Shown here: positions 1 through 7,090 of the stretch, piece after piece
Layout: each line of letters starts with the position of its first letter
Position numbering within the stretch: position 1 is the first letter of the stretch
Source of the DNA: an uncultured Christensenellaceae bacterium
GTDB taxonomy: Bacteria > Bacillota > Clostridia > Christensenellales > UBA3700
Assembly: GCA_944380295.1 (NCBI GenBank)
Contig: CALWHE010000007.1
Location: forward strand, 24,085 to 88,084
Reading direction: 5' to 3'
DNA: 64,000 bases
Translations under genes and position numbers: made by a program
The notes under the pieces: model-generated
Databases searched by the model: none
What the model saw: the letters and a program-made list of their open reading frames with translations, nothing else
What the model was told of the DNA's origin: nothing

Positions 1-751
1 GCGTGAGGGGGCGCAGGGCGGCGTAATTTTCGAGCAGACGGAAGCGGTCGCCGCCGTTTTGCGTGAGCTGGAAGAGTTCGAGTTCCGGGTCGCCCCAGAG
101 CGAATTTATCGGGTCTATCATGCAAAGATAGGAGCGCGCGTCTATCATGATGTTTTCCGCATTGAGGTCGCCGTGAATGAGCGAAGGATAGGGCGGCTCG
201 TTGAAAATCAGGTCAAAGCGGCAGAATATCCTTGTCAAAAGGTCGGGCACGGCAACGGAGAACAGCCCGGCGCGGGCGGCGTTTTCCGCCTTGGCAAATT
301 GCGCGCCGGCAATGGTTTTGAAGCAGTCGCGCCAGGTGGGACAGCCGCCGCCGCGCAGATCGGCGGCGCCGCTTATCGCGCCGAAGCCGCTGCCGCGGCA
401 GGAGTGCAGCAGGGCTATATCGCGGGCTATCTGCTCGCCTATGCCGTCAAAGTCGCAATGCGCGGGCGGAGCGGAGGCGTTCATGCCCGCCACGTATTCC
501 AGCGCCAGGCAGCCATTTGCGCAGCCAAAGAGGCGCGGCAGTCTGACTTTGGCGTTTTGCAGGGCGGCATACCACAGCGCCTCGCGCGCGCAGTCGCCCT
601 CGCGGATAAACGCTTTCACCGCCACGGCGCGCGGCTTTTCGGGCAACTCGGCGCGGAAAACAACGCCGTAAGCTCCGCCGCCTATCCGCGTCAGAGCCGT
701 GGGCGCAACGCCGAAAATAAGAGAAACCGCTTTTGCCGCTCTGTCTTTCAT
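1..751 (-). CDS. Fructosamine kinase / aminoglycoside phosphotransferase-like protein, 3' end cut by window edge
   Basis: About 250 codons are visible before the frame runs off the left edge. The protein-kinase-like phosphotransferase fold is recognisable: a glycine-rich loop GGGAYGVVF (residues 24-32), a lysine in AVKAF (44-48), the catalytic-loop motif HGDLNAEN (193-200) and the metal-binding segment MIDP (211-214). The following GDPELELFQL resembles the fructosamine kinase family, which phosphorylates protein-bound sugar adducts, more than antibiotic kinases; the exact substrate is inferred only. The ATG at 749-751 has no Shine-Dalgarno sequence. A strong promoter places the start of transcription at or next to this ATG, so the mRNA is probably leaderless. 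It lies downstream of ribU on the same strand but has its own promoter. Confidence 0.75.
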   Translation of the reverse strand, partial: MKDRAAKAVSLIFGVAPTALTRIGGGAYGVVFRAELPEKPRAVAVKAFIREGDCAREALWYAALQNAKVRLPRLFGCANGCLALEYVAGMNASAPPAHCDFDGIGEQIARDIALLHSCRGSGFGAISGAADLRGGGCPTWRDCFKTIAGAQFAKAENAARAGLFSVAVPDLLTRIFCRFDLIFNEPPYPSLIHGDLNAENIMIDARSYLCMIDPINSLWGDPELELFQLTQNGGDRFRLLENYAALRPLT

Positions 752-757
752 AAAAAT

Positions 758-786
758 ATTATATCAATTTTGCTTGTCTTTTTCAA
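758..786 (-). promoter_or_regulatory. Sigma-A promoter of the kinase-like gene (leaderless)
   Basis: On the minus strand, TTGAAA (781-786) and TATAAT (758-763) are separated by exactly 17 nt. Only six bases separate the -10 box from the ATG, so the predicted transcription start coincides with the start codon. Confidence 0.75.
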
Positions 787-792
787 CCTCGC

Positions 793-1554
793 TTAAAGAG
801 GCGTTTTGTCCGTGGGCGGGGTCTGCACGGTTGCGCGGGCGGAGCCGTCCGGGGCGCCGTCTTGTGCGGAAGAGGTCTGCCGCGCGGGCGGAGTTTGCGG
901 GGGAAGGTCTTTGCCGGGCGCCGCCTCGCCTGTCTGCGCCGCGGCTTGCTCGGCTGCGGGCGGCTTTTTGCCGGTGATGACCAAATTGCCCAAGCCGAAA
1001 CGCGCGGCTATCTTGTCCAGGCGAATGACGTAGACGAGCGCCACGGCTATCGCGCAGCCCACCGCGCCCTGGGCAATGTCTACGGGCAGCTGCAAGAGCG
1101 CGCCGGAGAGGCGTGTGGCGGGGGAGTCGCCTTCTCCCCAAAAGAGCACGTTGGTGCCGAAGTATCCCGTTGCCATCACCAGCGCGCAAAGCAGCATTGC
1201 CAGCGTGCCCAGCGCCGCTTGCAGGGCGGCGTGTCTGCCGCGCGTGAGCTTGGACAGGGCGTATTTGATAAGCAAGCCGCACAGCGCGCCTTCTATGCCT
1301 TTGATGAAAAGCGTAAAGACAAACGTGGCGGGGAAGACGATCAGGTCCATGAGCATGGCGCCCAAACCGCCCGCCACCATGCCCGTGAGCGGACCGAACA
1401 GCGCGCCCGCCGTCAGCACCATGGCGTCGCCCAGGTTGACGTAAGCCGTGCCCAGATTGACGCCGAAATAAGTGAACGCCATCACAAGTCCGGTCATCAC
1501 GCCGGTGACGGCAATGCGCGCGGCGGCGCGTTTTGACTTGGTGTTTTGTTTCAT
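793..1554 (-). CDS. ribU: ECF transporter S component, riboflavin-type (RibU)
   Basis: This 253-residue hydrophobic protein is the substrate-capture subunit of an energy-coupling factor importer and would work with a shared EcfAA'T module encoded elsewhere. The segment YVNLGDAMVLTAGALFGP near the N-terminus and the following KGIEGALCG are typical of the ECF riboflavin-type S family, with about five to six membrane spans. Riboflavin is supported by the FMN riboswitch directly upstream. The start is the ATG at 1552-1554, six bases after GGAGG; an upstream in-frame GTG lies inside the terminator hairpin and is rejected. The last 60 or so residues are an unusual Ala/Pro/Gln/Thr-rich tail, probably cytoplasmic and disordered, not usual for this family. 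Confidence 0.85.
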   Translation of the reverse strand: MKQNTKSKRAAARIAVTGVMTGLVMAFTYFGVNLGTAYVNLGDAMVLTAGALFGPLTGMVAGGLGAMLMDLIVFPATFVFTLFIKGIEGALCGLLIKYALSKLTRGRHAALQAALGTLAMLLCALVMATGYFGTNVLFWGEGDSPATRLSGALLQLPVDIAQGAVGCAIAVALVYVIRLDKIAARFGLGNLVITGKKPPAAEQAAAQTGEAAPGKDLPPQTPPARQTSSAQDGAPDGSARATVQTPPTDKTPL

Positions 1555-1604
1555 AAACAGCCTCCAAAGCGTGGTGGAAATATCCCTTTGAAAGCAGTCG
1601 CCAT

Positions 1605-1636
1605 AAAAAAACACCCGCCTTTGCTTTGGGCGGGTG
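1605..1636 (-). terminator. Expression-platform terminator of the FMN riboswitch
   Basis: On the minus strand CACCCGCC and GGCGGGTG form an 8-bp stem (1612-1619 with 1629-1636), followed by seven T. It lies between the aptamer and the ribU ribosome binding site, as expected for transcriptional control by FMN. Confidence 0.85.
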
Positions 1637-1654
1637 CAAATTTAAGCATGATAG

Positions 1655-1778
1655 CTTCTTTCCCGATCTGACTTCACAGGCGGTTGCGGATTCTCACCGC
1701 ATCGGCTGACGGGGCTGTAGGACTTGTCCGCACGCGGCGGCATCACCTCCGGTCGGCACACAGTGCCTGCCCAAAGAA
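1655..1778 (-). ncRNA. FMN riboswitch (RFN element)
   Basis: Read on the minus strand the segment shows the conserved RFN blocks in order: GGGCAGG near the 5' end, GACCGGAGGT, the hairpin GCGGTGAGAATCCGC, and the closing AGTCAGATCGGG plus AAAGAAG. The aptamer is followed by an intrinsic terminator and then by ribU. Known members repress riboflavin synthesis or uptake genes when FMN is bound. Boundaries are accurate to a few bases. Confidence 0.9.
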
Positions 1779-1793
1779 TATTCCGTTGCCATT

Positions 1794-1822
1794 AATATAG
1801 CACCGTCAAGCGCCGCCGTCAA
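1794..1822 (-). promoter_or_regulatory. Promoter of the FMN riboswitch-ribU transcript
   Basis: Minus-strand TTGACG (1817-1822), 17-nt spacer, TATATT (1794-1799), ending about 15 nt before the aptamer. Confidence 0.75.
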
Positions 1823-2152
1823 GCAATTTTCAACAATATTATCCCCGAATAAAACAATTAACAGAAAGAAAATATTTAATTATACCCGATTATAAATTTT
1901 GGCACCGTGGCGTGTGCTTGTATCAAAGACGCTTAGCACAAAGTTTATTTGCGGGAGCAAAAGTGGCTTTGCCGATTGAAATTCATTACGCTTAGCGAAG
2001 CCGATATAGAGGACAATCCGGTTGCCGCGAAGCCGACTTGTGAGTCGCCCCGCGACCGATATAGCAGCTGTCCCACGGCTGTTTTGACGGCTCGTCCTAC
2101 GGTCATACTGCGGATCCTGTAGGTTTAAGCTCTCCGCCACGCGGGGAATGTA
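1823..2152. other. Gene-free stretch, AT-rich then mixed composition
   Basis: No convincing coding frame, RNA gene or repeat is visible here. An open frame on the minus strand is short, lacks a ribosome binding site and resembles nothing. The left boundary of the atypical block that carries the upp fragment and sulfatase probably lies in this stretch. Confidence 0.5.
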
Positions 2153-2181
2153 TTGACAAATCGCGCAAAATAGTGGATAAT
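2153..2181 (+). promoter_or_regulatory. Promoter of the truncated upp gene
   Basis: TTGACA (2153-2158), 17-nt spacer, GATAAT (2176-2181); a good AGGAGG box follows before the ATG at 2209. Confidence 0.75.
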
Positions 2182-2208
2182 ATAAAATGACAGACAAAGG
2201 AGGGGTTT

Positions 2209-2511
2209 ATGAAGAATTATCCCAACGTCACTATTTTTGATCATCCTCTTATAGGGCACAAAATAGCTATTTTAAGGGATAAGAACACCGGTACAAAGGA
2301 ATTCAGAGAGCTTGTCGAAGAGATCACGATGCTGATGACTTACGAGGCGTTCAAGGACGCTCCGACAAAGGAAATCGAGGTCGAAACTCCGCTTGAAAAA
2401 TGCACTCAGAGGATAGTGCAGGAAAGAAAGATAGCGATAGTGCCGATATTGCGCACGGGTCTCGGCGCGTCATATTCAGTGGCGGTCATCGGCTTTTACG
2501 TGCGTCAATAA
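2209..2511 (+). pseudogene. upp: Uracil phosphoribosyltransferase, truncated after ~86 residues
   Basis: Residues 1-86 follow the family closely: [14 protein letters not shown] (11-24), the [19 protein letters not shown] block (29-47) and [13 protein letters not shown] (74-86). After that the match stops abruptly and 14 unrelated residues lead to a stop at 2509-2511. A normal enzyme is about 209 residues, and the missing half holds the PRPP-binding loop, so the product cannot be active. The promoter and ribosome binding site remain intact, which suggests a recent event. The 165 bases after the stop contain no recognisable remainder of upp. Confidence 0.85.
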
Positions 2512-2675
2512 GGCGGGCGGAAGGGAGGGTATACGCAACCGCTTTGACGGGATAAACCGTAAAGCGCGCAATACAGCGACGGATAAGCGCGGCTTGGCGA
2601 TAATCAAAACACGGACAACAAAAAGCGGAAATTTGCGAAAACCGCATAAAAACCGCGCGGACATAAGGAGAGAAT

Positions 2676-3959
2676 ATGAAAAAAAGACCCGATATAATCT
2701 TTATTTTCAGCGATCAGCAAAGGGCGGATACGATAAACGAGTCCGTGACCCCAAATCTGGTCGGCTATGCGGCAGAGGGCGATATCTTCAACGAAACTTA
2801 TACCTGCCAGCCGGTTTGCGGACCCGCGCGCGCCTGTATTCAGACGGGTACTTATCCCAATAAAAACGGCTGCGTGACCAACGGCGTGCCGATGAAAAAA
2901 GAGGATATCCACCTTGCGGACGCGTTCAACGCGGCGGGGTACGATACCGCGTATATAGGCAAATGGCACCTCGCTTCAAAAGGTCTCGAATACAGGGAAA
3001 AGGGAGTGCCGGAAGAACTTCGCGGCGGATACAAATATTGGCTCGCCGCCGATCTTCTTGAGTTTTCGTCCAACGGCAGCGGCGGCGTTCTGTGGGACAA
3101 CGACTGCAAAGAGGTGCGCTTTGACGGCGTAAGGGCGGATAAGATGACGGACTTCGCGCTCGACTATATAAACAAGCCGCACGAAAAGCCGTATTTTTTG
3201 TTTGTTTCTTACTTAGAGCCGCATCATCAGAACACTTCCGGGCGTTTCGAATGTCCGCCGGGAACGGCGTCAAAATTCGAGGATATGCCTTATCCCGAGG
3301 ATATAAAAGGTCTCGCCGGCGACTATATTTTTCATTATCCGTCATACCTCGCGTGCTGCGAGGCTCTCGATAAGAACGTCGCGAGGATAGTAAACGCGCT
3401 GAAAGAAAGCGGCAGATACGACGACACGCTGATAATCTACACGTCCGACCACGGCTGTCATTTCAGGACGCGCAATCTCGAATACAAGCGTTCCTGCCAC
3501 AGCGCTTCAACGCATATCCCGCTTATTATTTTCGGCGGCGCGTATAAAAAAGGCGAACTCGACGCGGAAAAACTCGTTTCGCTTATCGACCTTCCGCCGA
3601 CAGTACTGACCGCGGCGGGGGCGGAGTTGCCCGCGGCGTTTTGCGGCGTGCCGCTGCAGTCTGACGAAAAGCGCGACTGCGTATTCGTTCATATCAGCGA
3701 AAGCGGCAACGGCAGATGCGTTATCACTCAAAGGTATGTTTACAGCGTAACGTCCGGCTTTAACTACAATACGAACGTATATAAAGACGACTACCTTTAC
3801 GACAAGGAGAAGGACAAAGGCGAGCGCAAAAACCTCATCAATTCGCGCGAATACGCGGACGTAAAAGAGAAGATGAGAAAGCTGCTGACCCGCGAAATGG
3901 TAAACGCCGGCGAACAGCCGCCGGTATTCAAACGCAGAATATTCAAAAAGAATATATAA
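2676..3959 (+). CDS. Type I sulfatase (formylglycine-dependent)
   Basis: This 427-residue protein belongs to the alkaline-phosphatase superfamily sulfatases, which hydrolyse sulfate esters, often on host glycans. The maturation site is C48-G-P-A-R52, where the cysteine becomes formylglycine. Metal and substrate ligands are visible as FSDQQRADT (11-19), GKWH (95-98) and TSDHG (256-260). There is no signal peptide, so it is predicted to act in the cytoplasm. The ATG follows GGAG at good spacing. Maturation by an anaerobic sulfatase-maturing enzyme is expected but no such gene is in the window. Leucine is encoded mostly by CTC and CTT, unlike the CTG-rich genes around it, suggesting acquisition. 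Confidence 0.9.
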   Translation: MKKRPDIIFIFSDQQRADTINESVTPNLVGYAAEGDIFNETYTCQPVCGPARACIQTGTYPNKNGCVTNGVPMKKEDIHLADAFNAAGYDTAYIGKWHLASKGLEYREKGVPEELRGGYKYWLAADLLEFSSNGSGGVLWDNDCKEVRFDGVRADKMTDFALDYINKPHEKPYFLFVSYLEPHHQNTSGRFECPPGTASKFEDMPYPEDIKGLAGDYIFHYPSYLACCEALDKNVARIVNALKESGRYDDTLIIYTSDHGCHFRTRNLEYKRSCHSASTHIPLIIFGGAYKKGELDAEKLVSLIDLPPTVLTAAGAELPAAFCGVPLQSDEKRDCVFVHISESGNGRCVITQRYVYSVTSGFNYNTNVYKDDYLYDKEKDKGERKNLINSREYADVKEKMRKLLTREMVNAGEQPPVFKRRIFKKNI

Positions 3960-4015
3960 AAATTCTTTACAACCTTAAAAAGTCGAAACATATCGGCAAT
4001 TTTCAATCTGAAAAC

Positions 4016-4046
4016 AAAAAAATCCGCGGAAAGACCGCGGATTTTT
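4016..4046 (+). terminator. Terminator after the sulfatase
   Basis: AATCCGCGG (4021-4029) pairs with CCGCGGATT (4035-4043) around a 5-nt loop, with A-rich and T-rich flanks, so it may work in both directions. Confidence 0.8.
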
Positions 4047-4071
4047 ATAATTTAAAGAGAAGTTAAGGTAA

Positions 4072-4563
4072 GACCGGTTTAAAGACGGCGCCGTGTGCTA
4101 CGCAGACGAGCAAGGCACGCACGTGCTGGCGGAAGTGGAAATAGCCGCAGAGGGACATCTCATTGTTCATCACGAGGCAACGGAAACCAACTCCGAATAT
4201 TGGGAATGCGCCGTATGCGGCGAACTTTTCTCCGATGAGGCGGGTTCCACGCAGATCTCCGCTGTTCCCGCGGCAGAGGAAGACAACACCGGCGAGGTGG
4301 TCGGCTTGTCCGTAGGCGGCGCCGCCGTGGCGGGGCTGGGCGTCGGACTTGCGGCGGCGGAAGAGGTAGGCGAGGACGGCGCAGACGCGGAAGAGCCGGG
4401 ACATGACGACGGAGCGCAAGCCGAAGACATTGACGAAGCTGAGGATGTCGGAGAACCGGAGCTTTCCGAAGAGGGTGAGGAACAGGCGCAGGGAGCCGTT
4501 GCGGAACAGGCGCCGAACAATGCCGTCCGCCGCGGCAGGCGGCGCAGGCGCAGAAAAAAGTAG
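4072..4563 (+). pseudogene. 3' remnant of a Cys-pair surface protein
   Basis: The frame is open from just after a stop at 4069-4071 and has no credible start or ribosome binding site. Its beginning, around EYWECAVCGELFSDEAG, is the CxxC-containing repeat that also occurs several times in the lipoprotein at 52080-53945. It continues through a Gly/Ala-rich hydrophobic stretch, a long acidic region and an Arg/Lys-rich end. Codon use (CTG-rich) matches the genome, unlike the sulfatase just upstream. The simplest reading is the C-terminal part of a native surface protein whose 5' end was lost where the atypical block begins. A short GTG-started protein from 4093 is possible but less likely. Confidence 0.55.
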
Positions 4564-4597
4564 CAATATAGGGTGACAGGGTGACATCCAAAAAAGG

Positions 4598-4625
4598 CGG
4601 CGGGGTGATTTGCTCCGCCGTTTTT
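4598..4625 (+). terminator. Terminator after the surface-protein remnant
   Basis: CGGCGGGG (4598-4605) pairs with CTCCGCCG (4613-4620, one G-T pair), followed by five T. Confidence 0.75.
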
Positions 4626-4811
4626 GCTTGCTTGCGGGCGCGGCGAAAGGCGGCGGGCAGCCGTGCGCAAAGGGAAAAGAATATATTTTTCCGTGTAATA
4701 TCAGGCGGCAGGGCGCAAAACAGTCGCGGCAGAATGCCATAACTGTTTGTTGTATGAAACCGCCGTCAAGCAAGAAAAATATGGATAGAACGGGAAAAGA
4801 AAGCGATTTTA
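4626..4811. other. Intergenic stretch without recognisable genes
   Basis: Between the terminator and the next promoter no supported gene is visible; a short open frame here lacks a ribosome binding site and homology. Confidence 0.5.
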
Positions 4812-4840
4812 TTGCAAAAAGTTCATAAAAAGCATATAAT
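4812..4840 (+). promoter_or_regulatory. Promoter of the acetyltransferase-glmM operon
   Basis: TTGCAA (4812-4817), 17-nt spacer, TATAAT (4835-4840). Confidence 0.8.
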
Positions 4841-4914
4841 ATTCGGCAAGTGGAGTTTTTTCGGCGCAGAGAATATATTGATATGTCCGCCGAAAATTGC
4901 GTGAAGGAGGAGTT

Positions 4915-5520
4915 ATGAACGACAATATTTATATCGACAAAGACGCGGTGGTGGAAGAAGGCGCGGTCATCTTCCCCAATAATTACATCGGCGCGGGCAG
5001 CGTCATCAAGAGCGGCGCAGTGCTGCGCCCCAACAACATCATAGAGAACAGCACGGTGGAAGAGGGCGCCGTGGTCACCGCCAGCGTGCTGGAAGGCGCG
5101 TTTGTGGGCAAGCGCGCGCAAGTGGGACCTTTTTGCTATATGCGCATGGGCGCCAAGGTGGGCGAAGGGTGCAAAGCGGGCGACTTTGTGGAGATCAAAA
5201 ACGCCTCCTTGGGCGACGGCACCAAGGCTTCGCACCTTGCCTATGTGGGCGACGCTGACGTGGGCGCGGGCTGTAACGTGGGCTGCGGCGTGATCTTTGT
5301 CAATTACGACGGCAAGCAAAAACACCGTTCCAAGGTGGGCGACAGGGCGTTTATCGGCAGTAACAGTAATCTCATCGCACCCGTCAACATCGGCGACGAC
5401 GCCTATATCGCCGCCGGCACCACCATCACGGAAGACGTGCCGGAAGCCGCCCTGGTCATCGGGCGTTCGCGGCAAACCGTGAAAGAGGGCAAAGCCCGCG
5501 GCAAGTTCAAACTTATCTGA
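4915..5520 (+). CDS. Stand-alone GlmU-type acetyltransferase domain (left-handed beta-helix)
   Basis: This 201-residue protein corresponds to the C-terminal acetyltransferase half of GlmU and lacks the N-terminal uridylyltransferase. Hexapeptide repeats run through most of it. Family landmarks are GPFCYMR (71-77), FVEIKNASLGDGTKASHLAY (91-110) with the presumed catalytic His107, NYDGKQKHRS (130-139) and IAAGTTITEDV (165-175). The expected reaction is acetyl-CoA plus glucosamine-1-phosphate to GlcNAc-1-phosphate. The ATG at 4915 follows AGGAGG. It sits 14 bp before glmM, which makes the substrate, so the two form a UDP-GlcNAc precursor operon; the uridylyltransferase must be elsewhere. An acetyltransferase for another phospho-sugar is possible. 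Confidence 0.8.
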   Translation: MNDNIYIDKDAVVEEGAVIFPNNYIGAGSVIKSGAVLRPNNIIENSTVEEGAVVTASVLEGAFVGKRAQVGPFCYMRMGAKVGEGCKAGDFVEIKNASLGDGTKASHLAYVGDADVGAGCNVGCGVIFVNYDGKQKHRSKVGDRAFIGSNSNLIAPVNIGDDAYIAAGTTITEDVPEAALVIGRSRQTVKEGKARGKFKLI

Positions 5521-5534
5521 GCGGAGGCGCAGTC

Positions 5535-6815
5535 ATGGAAAAAGAGGGTAAAAAGCCGCTCTGCTTCGGCACGGACGGCGTGCGGGCGCTTTGCGGAGAG
5601 GAGTTGGAGCGCGCGGCTTATGCGCTGGGGCGCACGGTGAGCGGCAGTGTGGTGCTGGGCAGAGATACGCGCGTTTCGGGAGCGCGGCTGGCGCGCGTCT
5701 TTGCCGAGGGCGCCTGCGCGGCGGGCGCAAGGGTGACGGATGTGGGGATAATGCCCACGGCGGGCGTGGCATATCTCACCAAAAGCCGCGGCGCAAATTT
5801 CGGGGCGGTCATCTCCGCTTCGCACAATCCGCCCGAATACAACGGGATCAAGATCTTTTCGGCGGCGGGAGAAAAACTTTCCGAAAGTGAGGAAAACAGG
5901 TTCAATGCCGCCCTAAGTGTGCAATTTGAGCGCAAAAGCGTTGCACTCGACGTGACGGACGACTCGCTTGGCGCAAGAGAAGATTATATAAAAGGGCTGA
6001 CTCAGACAGGGCACGGCCTTGCCGGCATGAAGATAGCGCTGGATTGCGCAAACGGCGCGGCGGGCGTGATAGCGCCCGAGGTGTTTGCGCGTTTGGGCGC
6101 GGATACGGTCACGGTGAGCGCGAATATCGGCGGCGAAGATATCAACGACGGCTGCGGCGCTCTGCACGTGGAAACGCTGAAAAAGCGTTGCCCGGGGAAG
6201 TTTGACCTTTATTGCGCCTTTGATGGGGATGCGGACAGACTTATGGCGCTCGACGAGCGGGGCGAGGTGATGGACGGCGACCGTATAATGTTTACCATTG
6301 CCGCCCTAGCAATACAAAAAGGCAAAAAAATCCCCTGTGTGGCAGGCACGGTGATGTCCAACGGCGGAACGGAAAGAGCTTTTGCAAAGCTGGGCGTGAG
6401 GTTTTTGCGCGCCAAGGTGGGCGACAAGTATGTCAAGCGCATGATGGACGAGTGCGGCGCCGAGATAGGCGGCGAGCAGTCCGGGCATATCATTTTGAGC
6501 AAGTTTGCGCAAACGGGCGACGGGATACTCACCGCCGTGGTCTTGGCGAGCCTGCTCAAAGGGGCAAAAAAGCGCGCGGGCGAGTTTTCTTACCCCCTCT
6601 TTCCGCAATTCAACGCGGGCGTTTTGACCGAGGAAAAGGGGCGCGCCGAACTGCCGCAAGTGCGGGCGGCGGTGAAAAAATGGGAAGAGCGCGGCGTGCG
6701 CGTGCTCGTGCGCCCGAGCGGCACCGAACCCAAGATCAGGATAATGACCGAGTGCGAAAATGCCGCCCTCGCCCAAGCGGCGCTCAAAGAAATCCAAGAA
6801 GAACTTTCCCGCTGA
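5535..6815 (+). CDS. glmM: Phosphoglucosamine mutase
   Basis: The 426-residue enzyme interconverts glucosamine-6-phosphate and glucosamine-1-phosphate for peptidoglycan and other amino-sugar polymers. Visible motifs: FGTDGVR (11-17), the phosphoserine loop ISASHNP (93-99, catalytic Ser96), a DGDADR metal-binding loop near residue 230, GEQSGHI around 315, and the phosphate-binding RPSGTEPKIRI near the C-terminus. The length is slightly below the usual 445. A GGAGG-like box precedes the ATG and the gene is co-transcribed with the acetyltransferase upstream. Confidence 0.95.
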   Translation: MEKEGKKPLCFGTDGVRALCGEELERAAYALGRTVSGSVVLGRDTRVSGARLARVFAEGACAAGARVTDVGIMPTAGVAYLTKSRGANFGAVISASHNPPEYNGIKIFSAAGEKLSESEENRFNAALSVQFERKSVALDVTDDSLGAREDYIKGLTQTGHGLAGMKIALDCANGAAGVIAPEVFARLGADTVTVSANIGGEDINDGCGALHVETLKKRCPGKFDLYCAFDGDADRLMALDERGEVMDGDRIMFTIAALAIQKGKKIPCVAGTVMSNGGTERAFAKLGVRFLRAKVGDKYVKRMMDECGAEIGGEQSGHIILSKFAQTGDGILTAVVLASLLKGAKKRAGEFSYPLFPQFNAGVLTEEKGRAELPQVRAAVKKWEERGVRVLVRPSGTEPKIRIMTECENAALAQAALKEIQEELSR

Positions 6816-6827
6816 AAAGCCGAAAGG

Positions 6828-6851
6828 GCGCGGCGCAAGCCGCGCTTTTTT
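6828..6851 (+). terminator. Terminator of the glmM operon
   Basis: GCGCGGC (6828-6834), GCAA loop, GCCGCGC (6839-6845), then six T. Confidence 0.9.
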
Positions 6852-6961
6852 ATGCGCGGAAAGGCGCCGAAAAATTCGCCAAAAAGCCGAAAAAAGATAA
6901 CTCTGCGAAAAAATTTCGGAAACGTTATTTAGAAATATCTTAGATTAAAACAAACGATCGC

Positions 6962-6990
6962 TTGACAATATGAGACGATGATGATAATAT
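6962..6990 (+). promoter_or_regulatory. Promoter of the DUF6273 lipoprotein gene
   Basis: TTGACA (6962-6967), 17-nt spacer, TAATAT (6985-6990). Confidence 0.75.
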
Positions 6991-6997
6991 ACATGCG

Positions 6998-7042
6998 TCG
7001 GGGGATATAAAATTACCATAGGTAATTGTCCCGAGTGTCGGG
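6998..7042 (+). promoter_or_regulatory. Leader RNA with two mutually exclusive hairpins
   Basis: AATTACC (7011-7017) and GGTAATT (7021-7027) form a hairpin enclosed by TCGGG (6998-7002) pairing with CCCGA (7030-7034). The same CCCGA can instead pair with the adjacent TCGGG (7038-7042) over a 3-nt loop. The two folds exclude each other, as in switching leaders. No ligand class is recognised and no T-tract follows. Confidence 0.45.
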
Positions 7043-7090
7043 AGATCTTGAAAAGTTTGTCCCAAAAAGAATGATCAAGTGAGGCGGAAA

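Noticed and set aside
1880..2197. 105-codon minus-strand frame
   Set aside because: No ribosome binding site, no domain, and it overlaps the upp promoter.
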